From: Murimonas intestini | Lineage (GTDB): Bacteria; Bacillota; Clostridia; Lachnospirales; Lachnospiraceae | Direction of reading: 5' to 3' | NCBI RefSeq assembly: GCF_024622195.1 | Contig: NZ_JANKBI010000008.1 | Span: 62,001 to 126,000, forward strand | DNA: 64,000 bases | Shown here: piece by piece, positions 8,134 to 16,989 of the stretch | Numbering within the stretch: position 1 is the first letter of the stretch | Layout of the letters: each line of letters begins with the position of its first letter | Translations under genes and position numbers: made by a program | The notes under the pieces: generated by a model | Databases searched by the model: none | What the model saw: only the letters and a program-made list of their open reading frames with translations | Told to the model about the DNA's origin: nothing

Positions 8134-9261
8134 ATGAAAGCTATCGTATATGATGGGCTGCAGAAAGTTGAATGCAGAACCGTGGAAGATCCGAAGATAG
8201 AAAAAGAAGATGACATAATAGTAAAAGTCACTTCCACTGCTATTTGTGGATCAGATTTACATTTAGTGCATGGTTTGGTAAAAGGAATGTATGATGGATA
8301 TGTATTAGGTCATGAAACAATGGGAATTGTCGAGGAAGCCGGAAAGGAAGTTAAAAATCTGAAAAAGGGGGACAGGGTTGTAATCCCCTTTCCTGTGGCA
8401 TGCGGACATTGCGAATTCTGTAATAAAGGAGAATTCAGTCAGTGCGATAATTCAAATGATTATGGTGAATCTGGTGGATTATTCGGTTATAGTAAATATC
8501 ATGGGAACTATGCCGGGGGACAAGCAGAATATATAAGGGTTCCGTATGCCAATGTGGGGCCAAAAAAAGTGCCGGATGAATTGACAGATGAGCAGGTCTT
8601 ATTTGTAACAGACGTCCTGCCCACCTCCTATTGGGGCACGGAAATAGCAAATGTGAAAGCCGGAGATACCGTCGTAGTTCTGGGCTGTGGACCTATAGGA
8701 TTGATGACAATCAAGTGGTGTATTCAAAAAGGAGCAGGCAGGATCATTGCAGTCGATAACGTCAGCTACCGCCTGGAACATGCAAAAGGCTATGGGGTGG
8801 AAGCCTTAAATTTTGAAGAATATGAACAGGTAGGAGAGCATATAAAAGAGATTACACATGGAGGAGCTCATTCTGTTATTGATTGTGTCGGACTGGATGG
8901 TAAAACTTCGGTTATGGAAAAAATTGAAACTGCACTCAAATTACAGGGAGGATCAAAATCAGCTATAGAGATAGCTTCCCAATGTATTAGAAAAACCGGT
9001 ACAGTAGCTCTCGTTGGAGTATATGGCAATAAATATAATAATTTCCCTCTTGGAAACTTCTTTTCCAAGAATATCACTTTAAAAATGGGACAGTGCCCTG
9101 CTACCAGATACGTTGACTTGATGTTACAAAAAATCCAAAAAGGTGAATTTGATGCAACAGATATTATAACCCATAAGCTTTCCTTAGAAGAAGGCAGTCA
9201 CGCTTACAGCATTTTTGATAAAAAGGAAGATAACTGTATTAAAGTAATTTTAAAACCGTAA
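8134..9261 (+). CDS. Zinc-dependent alcohol dehydrogenase, MDR family
   Basis: 375 residues. The medium-chain dehydrogenase layout is complete. Catalytic zinc ligands are Cys38 (AICGSD) and His60-Glu61 (GHE). The structural zinc loop has Cys90, Cys93, Cys96 and Cys104. The Rossmann motif GCGPIG is at 184-189 and is followed by AVDNVSYRLEHAK, with Asp favouring NAD over NADP. The insertion pattern resembles glutathione-independent formaldehyde dehydrogenase/threonine dehydrogenase-like members, so a small alcohol or aldehyde substrate is likely but not defined. AGGAGG lies at 8121-8126. It is transcribed opposite to its defence neighbours, alone, and is followed by a terminator. Confidence 0.88.
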   Translation: MKAIVYDGLQKVECRTVEDPKIEKEDDIIVKVTSTAICGSDLHLVHGLVKGMYDGYVLGHETMGIVEEAGKEVKNLKKGDRVVIPFPVACGHCEFCNKGEFSQCDNSNDYGESGGLFGYSKYHGNYAGGQAEYIRVPYANVGPKKVPDELTDEQVLFVTDVLPTSYWGTEIANVKAGDTVVVLGCGPIGLMTIKWCIQKGAGRIIAVDNVSYRLEHAKGYGVEALNFEEYEQVGEHIKEITHGGAHSVIDCVGLDGKTSVMEKIETALKLQGGSKSAIEIASQCIRKTGTVALVGVYGNKYNNFPLGNFFSKNITLKMGQCPATRYVDLMLQKIQKGEFDATDIITHKLSLEEGSHAYSIFDKKEDNCIKVILKP

Positions 9262-9297
9262 GGTGATGTATTACTATGGAATATGCGTGAGATTCTA

Positions 9298-9334
9298 AGC
9301 CAATCTTCATATCTTTAGCGGAGATTGGCTTTTT
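9298..9334 (+). terminator. Intrinsic terminator after the alcohol dehydrogenase
   Basis: Arms AGCCAATCT (9298-9306) and AGATTGGCT (9322-9330), then a short T run. It lies 37 bases past the stop codon. Confidence 0.8.
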
Positions 9335-9427
9335 CCATTAAAATCGAGTGGGATAAGATTTTCTGTTTATTTACCTCACTTACCTCTTTAACGTGAGAAT
9401 TACCCCTTTATGAAGATTTTACCCCCT

Positions 9428-9778
9428 TTAATAATTTTCTTTTTTCTTATCATATTCTAACGCTTCATGCTCTCTCTGCACTTCTCGTAATAGTTCCTCT
9501 TCACTTGGCAAATAAAACTTATATTTTGAAGCGGAAATTTGTGTTTCATTTTCTGGCAATGTATACTTAACTACAGACCCACTTTTATCCGCACACAATA
9601 CAATTCCTATTAGAGGATTATCTCCCTCATTCATCAATTCACGTTCCAATCCGAAGAGTTTCGCAACAAGTATAGGAAAAGAGTACCCTTTTCCATAAAA
9701 ATAGCTTGTTTCTGTCTGCGACAGTAAGAGAGATTTTTGCTTGTTTAAAAGATCTGAAACCCTATAACAAACCAGATG
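9428..9778 (-). pseudogene. C-terminal remnant of a DUF1016/YhcG-type PDDEXK nuclease
   Basis: The last 70 or so codons read NEGDNPLIGIVLCADKSG, then YTLPENETQISASKY and LPSEEELL. This matches the tail of DUF1016 (YhcG) nucleases; compare PTIGLLLVKGKNETVVEYSL in the intact copy at 15817-16893. The frame is open from a stop near 9779 but lacks the catalytic core and the N-terminal domain, so it is a 5'-truncated relic. A TTG at 9649 is the only start-like codon in the tail. The intact and broken copies are clearly different alleles, not recent duplicates. Confidence 0.7.
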
Positions 9779-9788
9779 TTATAAAATA

Positions 9789-10787
9789 CTACTTATAAAA
9801 ATTTTCTCTAATTTTTCGCATTTCTTTCCACACATTATCACCATAATTACTCACTAAAACAGAAATCATGCCATTATTAGGATTATATTCAGAAATAAAA
9901 CTCACACCAGGGTCACACCCCTGAAAATATACTAAATCTTTACCACATGGATTGTCAATAATCCATACGCCATAGCCATAGTAGCCTTCTTCGGCGTCCG
10001 TCCCGTCTCCGCTTTGTTTAGTAAACATCTTTGAAAGAAACTCTTTTGAAATAAGTTTTTCATTTAATAAGTTCGTCCAAAAATTGACTATATCTTTTAC
10101 TGTTATAAAAGCTCCTCCTGCCCCCGTTCCTTTTGCATCAACAGAAAAGATATTTGTACGGAAATCATTTGTATCAGAACAATAAATATAATTATTTGCA
10201 CATTTCGACGGTAATCTATCCAGCTCATAGTAACCCGTTCCATTCATATTGCATACATCAAAAATATTTGTTTGCAAATACTTATCAAAATACATTCCTG
10301 TTACTTTTTCAATTATCGTTGCCAATAACACATAACCCGAATTGTTGTATTGAAACTTTTCACCTTTATGATACATCATAGGCTTATCTATGAACAAAGG
10401 GAACAGATCATTATTATGTCTAATCTTGTAATTAGGATACTCAAACCATAATTCCTCATATTCGTCCATAATACTTTCATCAAAATAATCTGGCACCCCC
10501 GAAGTATGATTTAACAATTGTTCTACTGTCACATCAACATCTATATCATATAAATCAAAATCAAGCAGTTTTTCTAATGTATCCTCAAAGTTCAGTTTTC
10601 CTTGCTCAATCAACTGTAAGATAGCTACAGCAATAAATACTTTTCCTGCTGACGCACTGGCAAATTTTGTTTCAATTGTATTTGGTATTTCATTTGCCAA
10701 GTCAGCCAGTCCGGATACATGTTCTATTAGTATCTCACTATCTTGTACAACATATATACCCCCTCTAAAATTACTGTCTATGTTCAT
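9789..10787 (-). CDS. Serine hydrolase of the class C beta-lactamase/PBP family
   Basis: 332 residues. Ser46-Ala-Gly-Lys49 supplies the SxxK motif (the context is SASAGKVFIA), and Tyr147-Asn-Asn149 in FQYNNSGY is the YxN motif, so the active site looks intact. LLNHTSGVPDY around residue 92-101 is a hallmark of this family. There is no signal peptide or membrane segment, so the enzyme is probably cytoplasmic and acts on esters or small peptides rather than on cell wall drugs. It ends 10 bases from the DUF1016 remnant and stands alone on the minus strand. Antibiotic resistance should not be assumed. Confidence 0.82.
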   Translation of the reverse strand: MNIDSNFRGGIYVVQDSEILIEHVSGLADLANEIPNTIETKFASASAGKVFIAVAILQLIEQGKLNFEDTLEKLLDFDLYDIDVDVTVEQLLNHTSGVPDYFDESIMDEYEELWFEYPNYKIRHNNDLFPLFIDKPMMYHKGEKFQYNNSGYVLLATIIEKVTGMYFDKYLQTNIFDVCNMNGTGYYELDRLPSKCANNYIYCSDTNDFRTNIFSVDAKGTGAGGAFITVKDIVNFWTNLLNEKLISKEFLSKMFTKQSGDGTDAEEGYYGYGVWIIDNPCGKDLVYFQGCDPGVSFISEYNPNNGMISVLVSNYGDNVWKEMRKIRENFYK

Positions 10788-10993
10788 AATCTACCTCGCT
10801 GAATAATAAATGCGTTCGCCCCGTACAGTATAATATTTTCTTATATCTGCTCGTATCGTTTTATATCCCATAAGAAGTTCGGGCACTAAAGAATTAAAAA
10901 TTATTGTTGTTCTGAATACCTCAACATGCGAAAAAGCCTGTATTTCCAATGACTTTCATCGATTAATACCCTTTAGCAGCTCAAATTCAAATA

Positions 10994-11080
10994 CTATTTT
11001 TTATTAATCAAATCCTTGATTTCATCTACCAAAGGCTGATATCCAATTATTTCTTCCAATATCGTTCCTCCATAACTCGC
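10994..11080 (-). pseudogene. Short C-terminal gene fragment
   Basis: About 28 codons read ASYGGTILEEIIGYQPL, then VDEIKDLINKK and stop. Codon use and composition look coding, but no start lies upstream, only a perfect palindrome. The family is not recognised. The stretch 10788-10993 ahead of it shows no gene. Confidence 0.3.
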
Positions 11081-11094
11081 ACCAGTGGTGCGAG
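11076..11094. repeat. Perfect 19-base palindrome
   Basis: CTCGCACCA and TGGTGCGAG face each other across a single G. It is GC-rich in a very AT-rich setting. No U run follows on either strand, so it is more like an operator or recombination site than a terminator. Confidence 0.5.
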
Positions 11095-11128
11095 AATTAA
11101 CATTTTCATTTTACCCTATAATGCAATT

Positions 11129-11460
11129 TCAGTGATCACACCTAAATTCTTCAAACATTTTCTTTAATATCTGAACATTACGATATTTCTCTTTAAAAGC
11201 ATCCATAACATACCCGTCTACTTCTTCAAAATGCGGCATCCTTATTTCATCAGCGTAATCTTCTTTTCTATTCCAGTTATTATAAAGAAATTCCTCATAC
11301 GCCATAAACTTCTAGCAATAACATTTCGTTAAATTGGCAAAAATCCAACATTCCGTCCAAAACACATGCTTTTTCCTGCTCATCTGTAATCTTTATTAAT
11401 AAAAAGCGACTTCAATAAATTGAATCGTATTATCCTTTCTCTCACGATAAATAATAATCA
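11129..11460 (-). pseudogene. Decayed gene, product unknown
   Basis: Two or three short frames appear to be one broken gene. The first reads MIIIYRERKDNTIQFIEV from about 11460 and stops; the next, in another frame, reads ITDEQEKACVLDGMLDF; the last runs from an ATG at 11305 (MAYEEFLYNNWNRKEDYADE) to a stop at 11129. The pieces are coding-like but interrupted by stops and frame changes. No family was recognised. Confidence 0.35.
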
Positions 11461-11468
11461 TCTTCTTA

Positions 11469-11690
11469 TTAAGGAGCCTTTGCCGATATTGCTTTGCGCA
11501 ATTTAACACGATTCTTTTTGCAGCTTCCTTTGTAAATTTCATAATTCAGGTTATTCTCCTCTATAAATTTAAAGAGAGAGTAATAACACCACTGTGCTAT
11601 ATACTCTCTCTTTGTGGCTAATTTTAGTGTTGTCTGCCAACGACCAGTCAAAGACTGGTAAAGATATCGGATTTTAGTGTTGTCCGCCAA
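11469..11690 (-). pseudogene. Possible C-terminal gene fragment running into the hairpin repeats
   Basis: The frame of 73 codons ends KGSCKKNRVKLRKAISAK. Its lower part (11469-11570) could be a real protein tail, but the upper part is translated from the 50-base repeat and the hairpin at 11571-11613, so the start is an artefact. The product is unknown. Confidence 0.25.
11571..11613. repeat. Perfect 12-base inverted repeat
   Basis: AAAGAGAGAGTA at 11571-11582 and TACTCTCTCTTT at 11602-11613, with a 19-base loop. It borders the tandem hairpin repeats that follow. Confidence 0.6.
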
Positions 11691-11745
11691 CGACCAACCA
11701 CTTGATTGGCAAAAGTATCAGATTTAAGTGTTAGCCCACTAGAAA
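11621..11745. repeat. Two and a half tandem copies of a 50-base hairpin unit
   Basis: Copies start at 11621, 11671 and (degenerate) 11722. The first 26 bases, ending GCCAACGACCA, match at all but one position between copies 1 and 2. The remaining 24-25 bases differ but each forms a hairpin (ACCAGTC/GACTGGT; CCAA/TTGG) and ends near TATCGGAT or TATCAGAT. This is too short and too structured for a CRISPR array. The units share motifs with the larger hairpins at 12151, 15716 and 16990. Confidence 0.6.
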
Positions 11746-11823
11746 AGCACGCTTTTCTTCTACTATTATTATACGCAAATCCTATTTTTATGTCAATAGA
11801 TTATTAGTAGGTGCCTTTATTAG

Positions 11824-11930
11824 CTATTGCCCTTTCAAATAATCCGACAAATTTTCTACATAAGTAATATCACAACTCCATTTTGCACTAAAGATCCCGC
11901 AAATGCCAGTAAAATCAATCTTTCCGCACC
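11824..11930 (-). pseudogene. Short coding-like fragment, product unknown
   Basis: About 35 codons ending CDITYVENLSDYLKGQ and stop at 11824. The frame differs from the rumA-like tail that overlaps its upstream end. Not recognised. Apart from this, the rumA-like tail and the repeats, 11746-12150 shows no gene. Confidence 0.25.
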
Positions 11931-11985
11931 AGAAACGTCACCGTCTCCACATGTGTTGAGTGTGTGAAAAAGATTTCCAGAAGGC
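11915..11985 (-). pseudogene. Tail of a RumA/RlmD-type methyltransferase gene (possible attachment-site remnant)
   Basis: The minus strand reads EIFFTHSTHVETVTFLVRKD and stop. HVETV with the residues around it is the ending of uracil-5 RNA methyltransferases (compare DLFPFTGHVEVVI in the intact rumA gene at 18665). The 16 bases at 11938-11953 match those at 18700-18715 in 12 places and have the same orientation. No upstream part of the gene is present here. Elements that insert into the 3' end of rumA leave this kind of duplicate tail at the far end. Confidence 0.45.
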
Positions 11986-12150
11986 ATAATTGGGCCTTGG
12001 CGGAGGTATTTAACTCCAACCGAATTCTCAAATTTCCCCTTCCTTTTTGGTTCTTCTCCTTCACCTTTGTATTAGTAAAAGTATAGCATAAAATTTCGTG
12101 TTTTGGAGGCTTTGCTACACCGGATAGAGAAATATTTTGTCAGCAACTTT

Positions 12151-12204
12151 ACTGCCAACAATAAAGTCCTTGAGTTCAATTCTCAAGGACTTTATTCTTA
12201 ACAG
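12151..12204 (-). terminator. Boundary hairpin A, downstream of gajB
   Basis: A perfect 15-base stem, AATAAAGTCCTTGAG (12160-12174) with CTCAAGGACTTTATT (12182-12196), loop of 7. On the minus strand it follows gajB and ends in TTTATTGTT, so it can serve as a terminator. Its flanks, GCCAAC on one side and TTAACAG on the other, are shared with hairpins B and C. Confidence 0.65.
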
Positions 12205-12227
12205 CTTAGTGCTTTCGACGCTGCACA

Positions 12228-13820
12228 CTACCACCGTAATTCTCGTCGTCGCTCTTGTAGTCCATCTTTCAATAAAAACGATGATGGGTACGCTTTATAA
12301 AAATCATTCTGTCTGCTCCGATATCGTTGAGTCCCATTCATTATGAAACAAGCATCTTTTGCGCGTGTAATCCCAACATAATGAAGATTAAGCAACTGTT
12401 CAATTTCATCCGCTGTACCATACTCATCAGATATAATGTATTTGTACATATCCATATGGAACACAATATTGAACTCAAGACCTTTTGATTTATGTAAAGT
12501 CATTATATTTAATTCATCTTCAGCAGCGGGCACATAGCTATTTAAAGCTGTGCTATCTGACAATACGTGTTTTAGTAAAGCAACGGTTCCAGCATTATAT
12601 CCTTTGGGATAAACCAATTCCGCTATCTCGATAAAATTATCTATTACATTAATCATCTCCCCAAACGGACAGCTAAATATCTTATGACACACTTCTAATG
12701 CCTTTCTGTATCTATCTGGCTCGATTTCTTCAGAAAATAATTTTTCGGCATAGTCTACAGCATATATACTTTTATCAAATCGTGCATTCAACAATTCACA
12801 AAATATACGTCCCCAATTTGAATTGTCCTTGTCTAATGGACTCTCAGAAAACACTTTATGTTTCGTTTTTAAAACTGTATCTAAAAAATGAATTGTTCCA
12901 TTTCCTCGACATAAAATAGCCACTTGATTATTACTTACAACTTCATAAGTCTTTTTTATCGCCTGTAATTTCTGATCGATTTTTTTTGCTATTTCCCTTT
13001 CTGATCCCTCAACACATACACGAAATACCCTTTTATCCTCTTGAATTTGCTTTGAGGCGTCAAATAGGCATAGCGAATACTCCGCAATACTAGGATGACA
13101 TCTATGATTTACGCTGAGCTCGTAATGCTTAAAATCTTCTCTGCCTATAAGTGAAAGCAGATATTTCGGGAAGCGATTGCTAAACCCATATATAGCTTGA
13201 TTAATATCACCAACAGCAACTCCTATAAGTCCGCTTTCACACAACATAATAAAAATATCATGCTGTATTTGTCCACAATCTTGATATTCATCTATAAACA
13301 CAGATACATATCGGGATTTAATATATTGAAGCGCTCCAGGAACTTTTTTCATGATGTATAATGCTGTTTCTCCTGACACATCCAAAAAAATCTTTCCATT
13401 TTTCAATGATTCTAATAGCAATATTTCTTGGTCATTTGTAACATCCGAACCCATTCCAAACAATCCAGAATATATTGGATCACTTTCCGATGAATTTACA
13501 ACTTCATATTCAGGTAAAGTGTACGTTAAATGACTTGCAAAAGGAATAATTATTTGCGAAATATAAAATTTATCTATCGTACCAAAAAAGGAGTTCTTGT
13601 GTTCTATACCCCTCTGTTTGCAACGACTTTTTAGCTCATCACTTGCCTTGTTTGTAAATGAAATAGCAATAATTCCTTTATAATCCGGCAATTCTTTCAA
13701 AACCAATCCTATCTTCTCAACAACAGTATATGTTTTTCCAGATCCCGGTCTTGCTGTTACAACAACATTACCATTTTGCTCTAATATGCTTATTTGTTCC
13801 TCTGTCGGCTTTTTAATCAT
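12228..13820 (-). CDS. gajB: GajB: UvrD/Rep-like helicase of a Gabija defence system
   Basis: 530 residues. Superfamily 1A helicase motifs are all present: Walker A ARPGSGKT at 23-30, motif II DEYQD near 176, motif V-type HKSKGLEF near 440 and motif VI YVGITRAKDA near 482. The protein is short for a UvrD helicase and lacks the large 1B/2B insertions, as expected of GajB. Its ATG lies within the last codons of gajA (8 bases shared, ATGATTAA), the usual Gabija arrangement. GajB senses or unwinds DNA termini made during phage infection and activates GajA in a joint complex. The first codon at 13820 has no strong separate ribosome site, consistent with coupled translation. Confidence 0.9.
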   Translation of the reverse strand: MIKKPTEEQISILEQNGNVVVTARPGSGKTYTVVEKIGLVLKELPDYKGIIAISFTNKASDELKSRCKQRGIEHKNSFFGTIDKFYISQIIIPFASHLTYTLPEYEVVNSSESDPIYSGLFGMGSDVTNDQEILLLESLKNGKIFLDVSGETALYIMKKVPGALQYIKSRYVSVFIDEYQDCGQIQHDIFIMLCESGLIGVAVGDINQAIYGFSNRFPKYLLSLIGREDFKHYELSVNHRCHPSIAEYSLCLFDASKQIQEDKRVFRVCVEGSEREIAKKIDQKLQAIKKTYEVVSNNQVAILCRGNGTIHFLDTVLKTKHKVFSESPLDKDNSNWGRIFCELLNARFDKSIYAVDYAEKLFSEEIEPDRYRKALEVCHKIFSCPFGEMINVIDNFIEIAELVYPKGYNAGTVALLKHVLSDSTALNSYVPAAEDELNIMTLHKSKGLEFNIVFHMDMYKYIISDEYGTADEIEQLLNLHYVGITRAKDACFIMNGTQRYRSRQNDFYKAYPSSFLLKDGLQERRRELRW

Positions 13821-15567
13821 GAGCAGGATGACTCCCTTCTTCGACAGTCTTTTTTAGCGCTAAAAGTGGCGCACAAACTTCTGCCCCCTGAATCTTACCT
13901 AATTTAGTATGTTCAGACGTCAAAAAGCTCATCATATTTTGTGCCTTATGCGTCTGCATCGCCTTTACCAAAGTAGTAACTGTACGCTTTCTATAATATG
14001 CCTTAAGATCATCATACAAGTCACTCTTTGCCAAGTCCATCTCTAAATCAACATCTGACACATATAAACCATACACTGTTGCCTGTGCTCTAAAATAATC
14101 ATTTAAGGCTATTGCTGTTGCCGGTATAGATTTCTGATGTCCCCATTCATTTTCATCTTTATGTTGCTGCCAATATTGATTAATCGGCTCATCAGCATTT
14201 CTTATCTGCGAAAGGATTCCTGCTATTCGAGAGATTCCTGCATAATAGTCTTTTGTAGGCGCTTTATTTGGTTTTGAAAAGATATCATTATCTGTTCTTA
14301 GAACCCATGGTATCTTCAAAGCATCACATATTGCTACATATGGTTTAAACCCTACTCCCTCTACCGCTAATATTGAAATATTTAATCGGTCAAGATCAAC
14401 ACCTATTTCCTGCGCAAGTGCGGTATAAAAAAGGACTTCTGATACGCCTTCCACGAGAAATACACCATCCGAAAAAAATATTTCCGCCGAAAGTGCATTT
14501 AAACGATATCCGAATTTTTCGAATTCCGCCTTCAACAGTTGACTACATCCTCCGCATGCAACATGCGTGTATTTGTTAACAGTATGCAATCTAATAATAC
14601 TGTCTGGCTCAAACTTAGATGCAATATGCGGTGAATGCGTTGTAATTAAAATCTGATCATTGAAATTTGATTGAATGTATTTTGACAGTTTTCTTTGCTG
14701 ATGTGGGTGTAAATGCGCTTCTGGCTCCTCAACCGCAAAGAAAGTAACGTGATCAATATTCTTCTGAATATTTTGTTTTGCAATCCATGTTGCAAGAAAA
14801 ATTTGATTATTTCTCCCATCACCACCAATTGCTAATGGACCTTGATCGGATGAGTATGATAATATTAAGTTATCCAATAACTTTTCCGCATCGCTCTCTC
14901 CTGCAACAAATTTTACTTTCTGATCTTCATTATGAATAGATAATTGTGCCAACTCTGTATTCACACTTTCCAAAGCAGATGCAACATAATTCAATGAGCT
15001 AACCTGACTGTTTATATCATTTAATTTACTTTGAATTTCACCAGTCTTAACATCATCTGCTTCTTTTGCCTCCTTATCCAAACGTTCTTTAGCCATTCGT
15101 AATATCTGAATACGCTCTCTTTTCAAAAAGCCAAACAAATCTCTATTTGTATCAACACATTGCATATTCAATCTTTTAATATACTGGCGGGTAGACTGTT
15201 CTTCAAGGACTGTTTCATCATACCCTATCCATATGCTGTACTGACCATTTTTACTGTTCGTATATCGAATAACTGTAGTTTCATCCTTGATACTACCACC
15301 AAAAGTACTTAATAAGCATTCTTCAGTGATTCCACAAATTGTAACTGTAATCTCTATGCTTTCAGCGCCCGAATAAGCATTATAGTCACTATCTGTCAAT
15401 TCTAAGTCGTGTTCATTAAGTGATTTGTCAAACAGTAGCCTAAGAGCATACAATAAATTGGTCTTTCCAACATCATTTGCTCCGATAATAAGTGTTTTGG
15501 GTTGAAGAAAAATTTCTGCATCATCGAAATTTCTGAATCCCTTAATGCGTATTTTCTCAATTCTCAT
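13813..15567 (-). CDS. gajA: GajA: OLD-family ATPase-nuclease of a Gabija defence system
   Basis: 584 residues. The N-terminal ABC-type ATPase has a P-loop GANDVGKT near 29-36, a coiled middle (about 150-210), and FAVEEPEAHLHPHQQ near 275-290 as Walker B/D-loop. The C-terminal TOPRIM nuclease shows FLVEGVSEVLFY near 370 (metal-binding Glu) and LRTDNDIF near 424 (DxD). This is the OLD nuclease layout; in Gabija it nicks DNA when nucleotide levels fall and assembles with GajB. The start at 15567 (MRIEKIRIKGF) was chosen because GGAGG lies 8-9 bases upstream; the frame extends six codons further only from a TTG. Followed directly by gajB. Confidence 0.9.
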   Translation of the reverse strand: MRIEKIRIKGFRNFDDAEIFLQPKTLIIGANDVGKTNLLYALRLLFDKSLNEHDLELTDSDYNAYSGAESIEITVTICGITEECLLSTFGGSIKDETTVIRYTNSKNGQYSIWIGYDETVLEEQSTRQYIKRLNMQCVDTNRDLFGFLKRERIQILRMAKERLDKEAKEADDVKTGEIQSKLNDINSQVSSLNYVASALESVNTELAQLSIHNEDQKVKFVAGESDAEKLLDNLILSYSSDQGPLAIGGDGRNNQIFLATWIAKQNIQKNIDHVTFFAVEEPEAHLHPHQQRKLSKYIQSNFNDQILITTHSPHIASKFEPDSIIRLHTVNKYTHVACGGCSQLLKAEFEKFGYRLNALSAEIFFSDGVFLVEGVSEVLFYTALAQEIGVDLDRLNISILAVEGVGFKPYVAICDALKIPWVLRTDNDIFSKPNKAPTKDYYAGISRIAGILSQIRNADEPINQYWQQHKDENEWGHQKSIPATAIALNDYFRAQATVYGLYVSDVDLEMDLAKSDLYDDLKAYYRKRTVTTLVKAMQTHKAQNMMSFLTSEHTKLGKIQGAEVCAPLLALKKTVEEGSHPAHD

Positions 15568-15715
15568 CAAATGCTTCCTCCGCAAAATACGATTATTGTA
15601 TTAGATTAAATATTATAGATATAGCAAAAGCAGCATGCCACCTCTTTGTGTATGTATTTAATAATATTCTACCACCATTTTTCCTTAAAGCCAACCACTA
15701 TAGCTGTGTTTTCTA

Positions 15716-15767
15716 CTAACAATAAAACGCTCGAACCATCAAGGCTCAAGCGTCTTATTCTTATCAA
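15716..15767 (-). terminator. Boundary hairpin B, between DUF1016 and gajA
   Basis: A 17-base stem, left arm 15721-15737 and right arm 15743-15759. All three imperfect pairs are A-C on the plus strand but G-U on the minus strand, so the fully paired form is the minus-strand RNA (or bottom-strand DNA). Flanks CTAACAATAA and TTCTTATCAA match hairpins A and C. Confidence 0.65.
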
Positions 15768-15791
15768 TATTGTTCTGCATATCTGGATTCT

Positions 15792-15818
15792 AATAGTGCC
15801 ACAGGCTGTGGCACTATT
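15792..15818. repeat. Perfect 12-base hairpin at the DUF1016 stop codon
   Basis: AATAGTGCCACA and TGTGGCACTATT with a GGC loop. It overlaps the stop codon by two bases. No U run follows, so it may protect the mRNA end more than terminate; hairpin B lies 33 bases further on. Confidence 0.6.
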
Positions 15819-16893
15819 ACTCCAGTTCTTTTTCGATTTCTTCAATAGACGGCAGGCTGCTGCGCAGTTCCTCCGGCAATGCCTTGGCAATCTGATTTTT
15901 CCACTCCGCAACACCAATGGGATTCTTGTATCCCGCCAGAGAATACTCTACCACCGTTTCATTCTTGCCTTTTACCAACAGCAGACCGATTGTCGGCTGA
16001 TCATCTGGATGACGCAAAACATCGTTTACTACATTTTGGTACATATTCAATTGGCTGATAAATCCCGGCTCAAAGTCGCAAGCTTTCAGTTCAATCACCA
16101 CATAGCATCGAAGTTTTAGGTGGTAAAACAGAAGGTCGATATAAAAATCATCGCCGCCAACTTCCAAATGTACCTGTCTGCCTACAAAAGCAAACCCCTG
16201 TCCCAACTCCAGCAGAAAGCTCTGAATATGTTCTGTGAGCTGTCGCTCAATCTCAACTTCTCGCCGGGGCATATCCGTACCAAGGAAATCAAACAAGTAC
16301 GGATCTTTAAACACTTGATTGACCATATCTGAATCCGCTGGCGGAAGTGCCGCAGGAAAATTATTCACACTTCTTCCTGAACGCTCCATGAGACCGCCCT
16401 GTATTTGCAGGTCAAGCACATTGCTGCTCCAGCCATTTTCTATTGCTTTATTGGCATACCAGATACGGCTCTCCATAGAATCCAGCTTATCCAACAGCAT
16501 CCGATTTGTTCTCCACGGAATTTGTGCCACAACCCGTTGCACAATTTCAAAGTCAGGCCAGCTCTCTGCAAACTTTCGCATATATTTGATATTTCTCGGA
16601 GAAAATCCAGACATCTCCGGGAATGCACCCTTTATGTCCTTGGCCATGCGGTCAATGACTTTTGCGCCCCAGCCTTCTTCCTCCTGTTTTTTCAGAATAG
16701 CTCTACCAATGTTCCAGTACAGGCATATCATGCTGGAATTTGCATTCAGCACAACTGAAATCCGCTGCCTTTGGATTTCTGCTTTTACTTCTTCAATAAA
16801 TTTCAAATAAGCATCACTCATCTCGGAAAGATTTGGAGCAACAGGGAATATCACTCCATCCTTATTCTTTCCCATTTGATTTCGATTATCCAA
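15817..16893 (-). CDS. DUF1016 (YhcG) family PDDEXK nuclease
   Basis: 358 residues, the usual length. The N-terminal domain carries GWGAKVIDRMAKDIKGAFP and GFSPRNIKYMRKFAE (about 75-115), typical of DUF1016. The C-terminal nuclease core reads DDFYIDLLFYH near 248-258 and VVIELKACDFEP near 265-276, so the Asp and Glu-x-Lys of the PD-(D/E)XK site are in place. Members are widespread in defence islands and beside type I restriction genes; a DNA-restriction role is inferred, not shown. It is flanked on both sides by related hairpins (C upstream, B downstream), like a single-gene cassette. A truncated second allele lies at 9428-9778. Confidence 0.88.
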   Translation of the reverse strand: MDNRNQMGKNKDGVIFPVAPNLSEMSDAYLKFIEEVKAEIQRQRISVVLNANSSMICLYWNIGRAILKKQEEEGWGAKVIDRMAKDIKGAFPEMSGFSPRNIKYMRKFAESWPDFEIVQRVVAQIPWRTNRMLLDKLDSMESRIWYANKAIENGWSSNVLDLQIQGGLMERSGRSVNNFPAALPPADSDMVNQVFKDPYLFDFLGTDMPRREVEIERQLTEHIQSFLLELGQGFAFVGRQVHLEVGGDDFYIDLLFYHLKLRCYVVIELKACDFEPGFISQLNMYQNVVNDVLRHPDDQPTIGLLLVKGKNETVVEYSLAGYKNPIGVAEWKNQIAKALPEELRSSLPSIEEIEKELE

Positions 16894-16989
16894 ATTTTTT
16901 CACCTCGCATTTTGCAGATTTCTTTCATAAAGTATATCATGTTCGACAGTAATTTTCTATCCTAACCGCTCATAGTCACAACGCTTCTC

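Noticed and set aside
9789..10787. Beta-lactamase resistance gene
   Set aside because: It has the fold and SxxK/YxN motifs but no export signal, so action on beta-lactams outside the cell is unlikely.
11621..11745. Possible CRISPR array
   Set aside because: Only two and a half units, spacers of 24-25 bases that are themselves hairpins, and no cas genes in the window.
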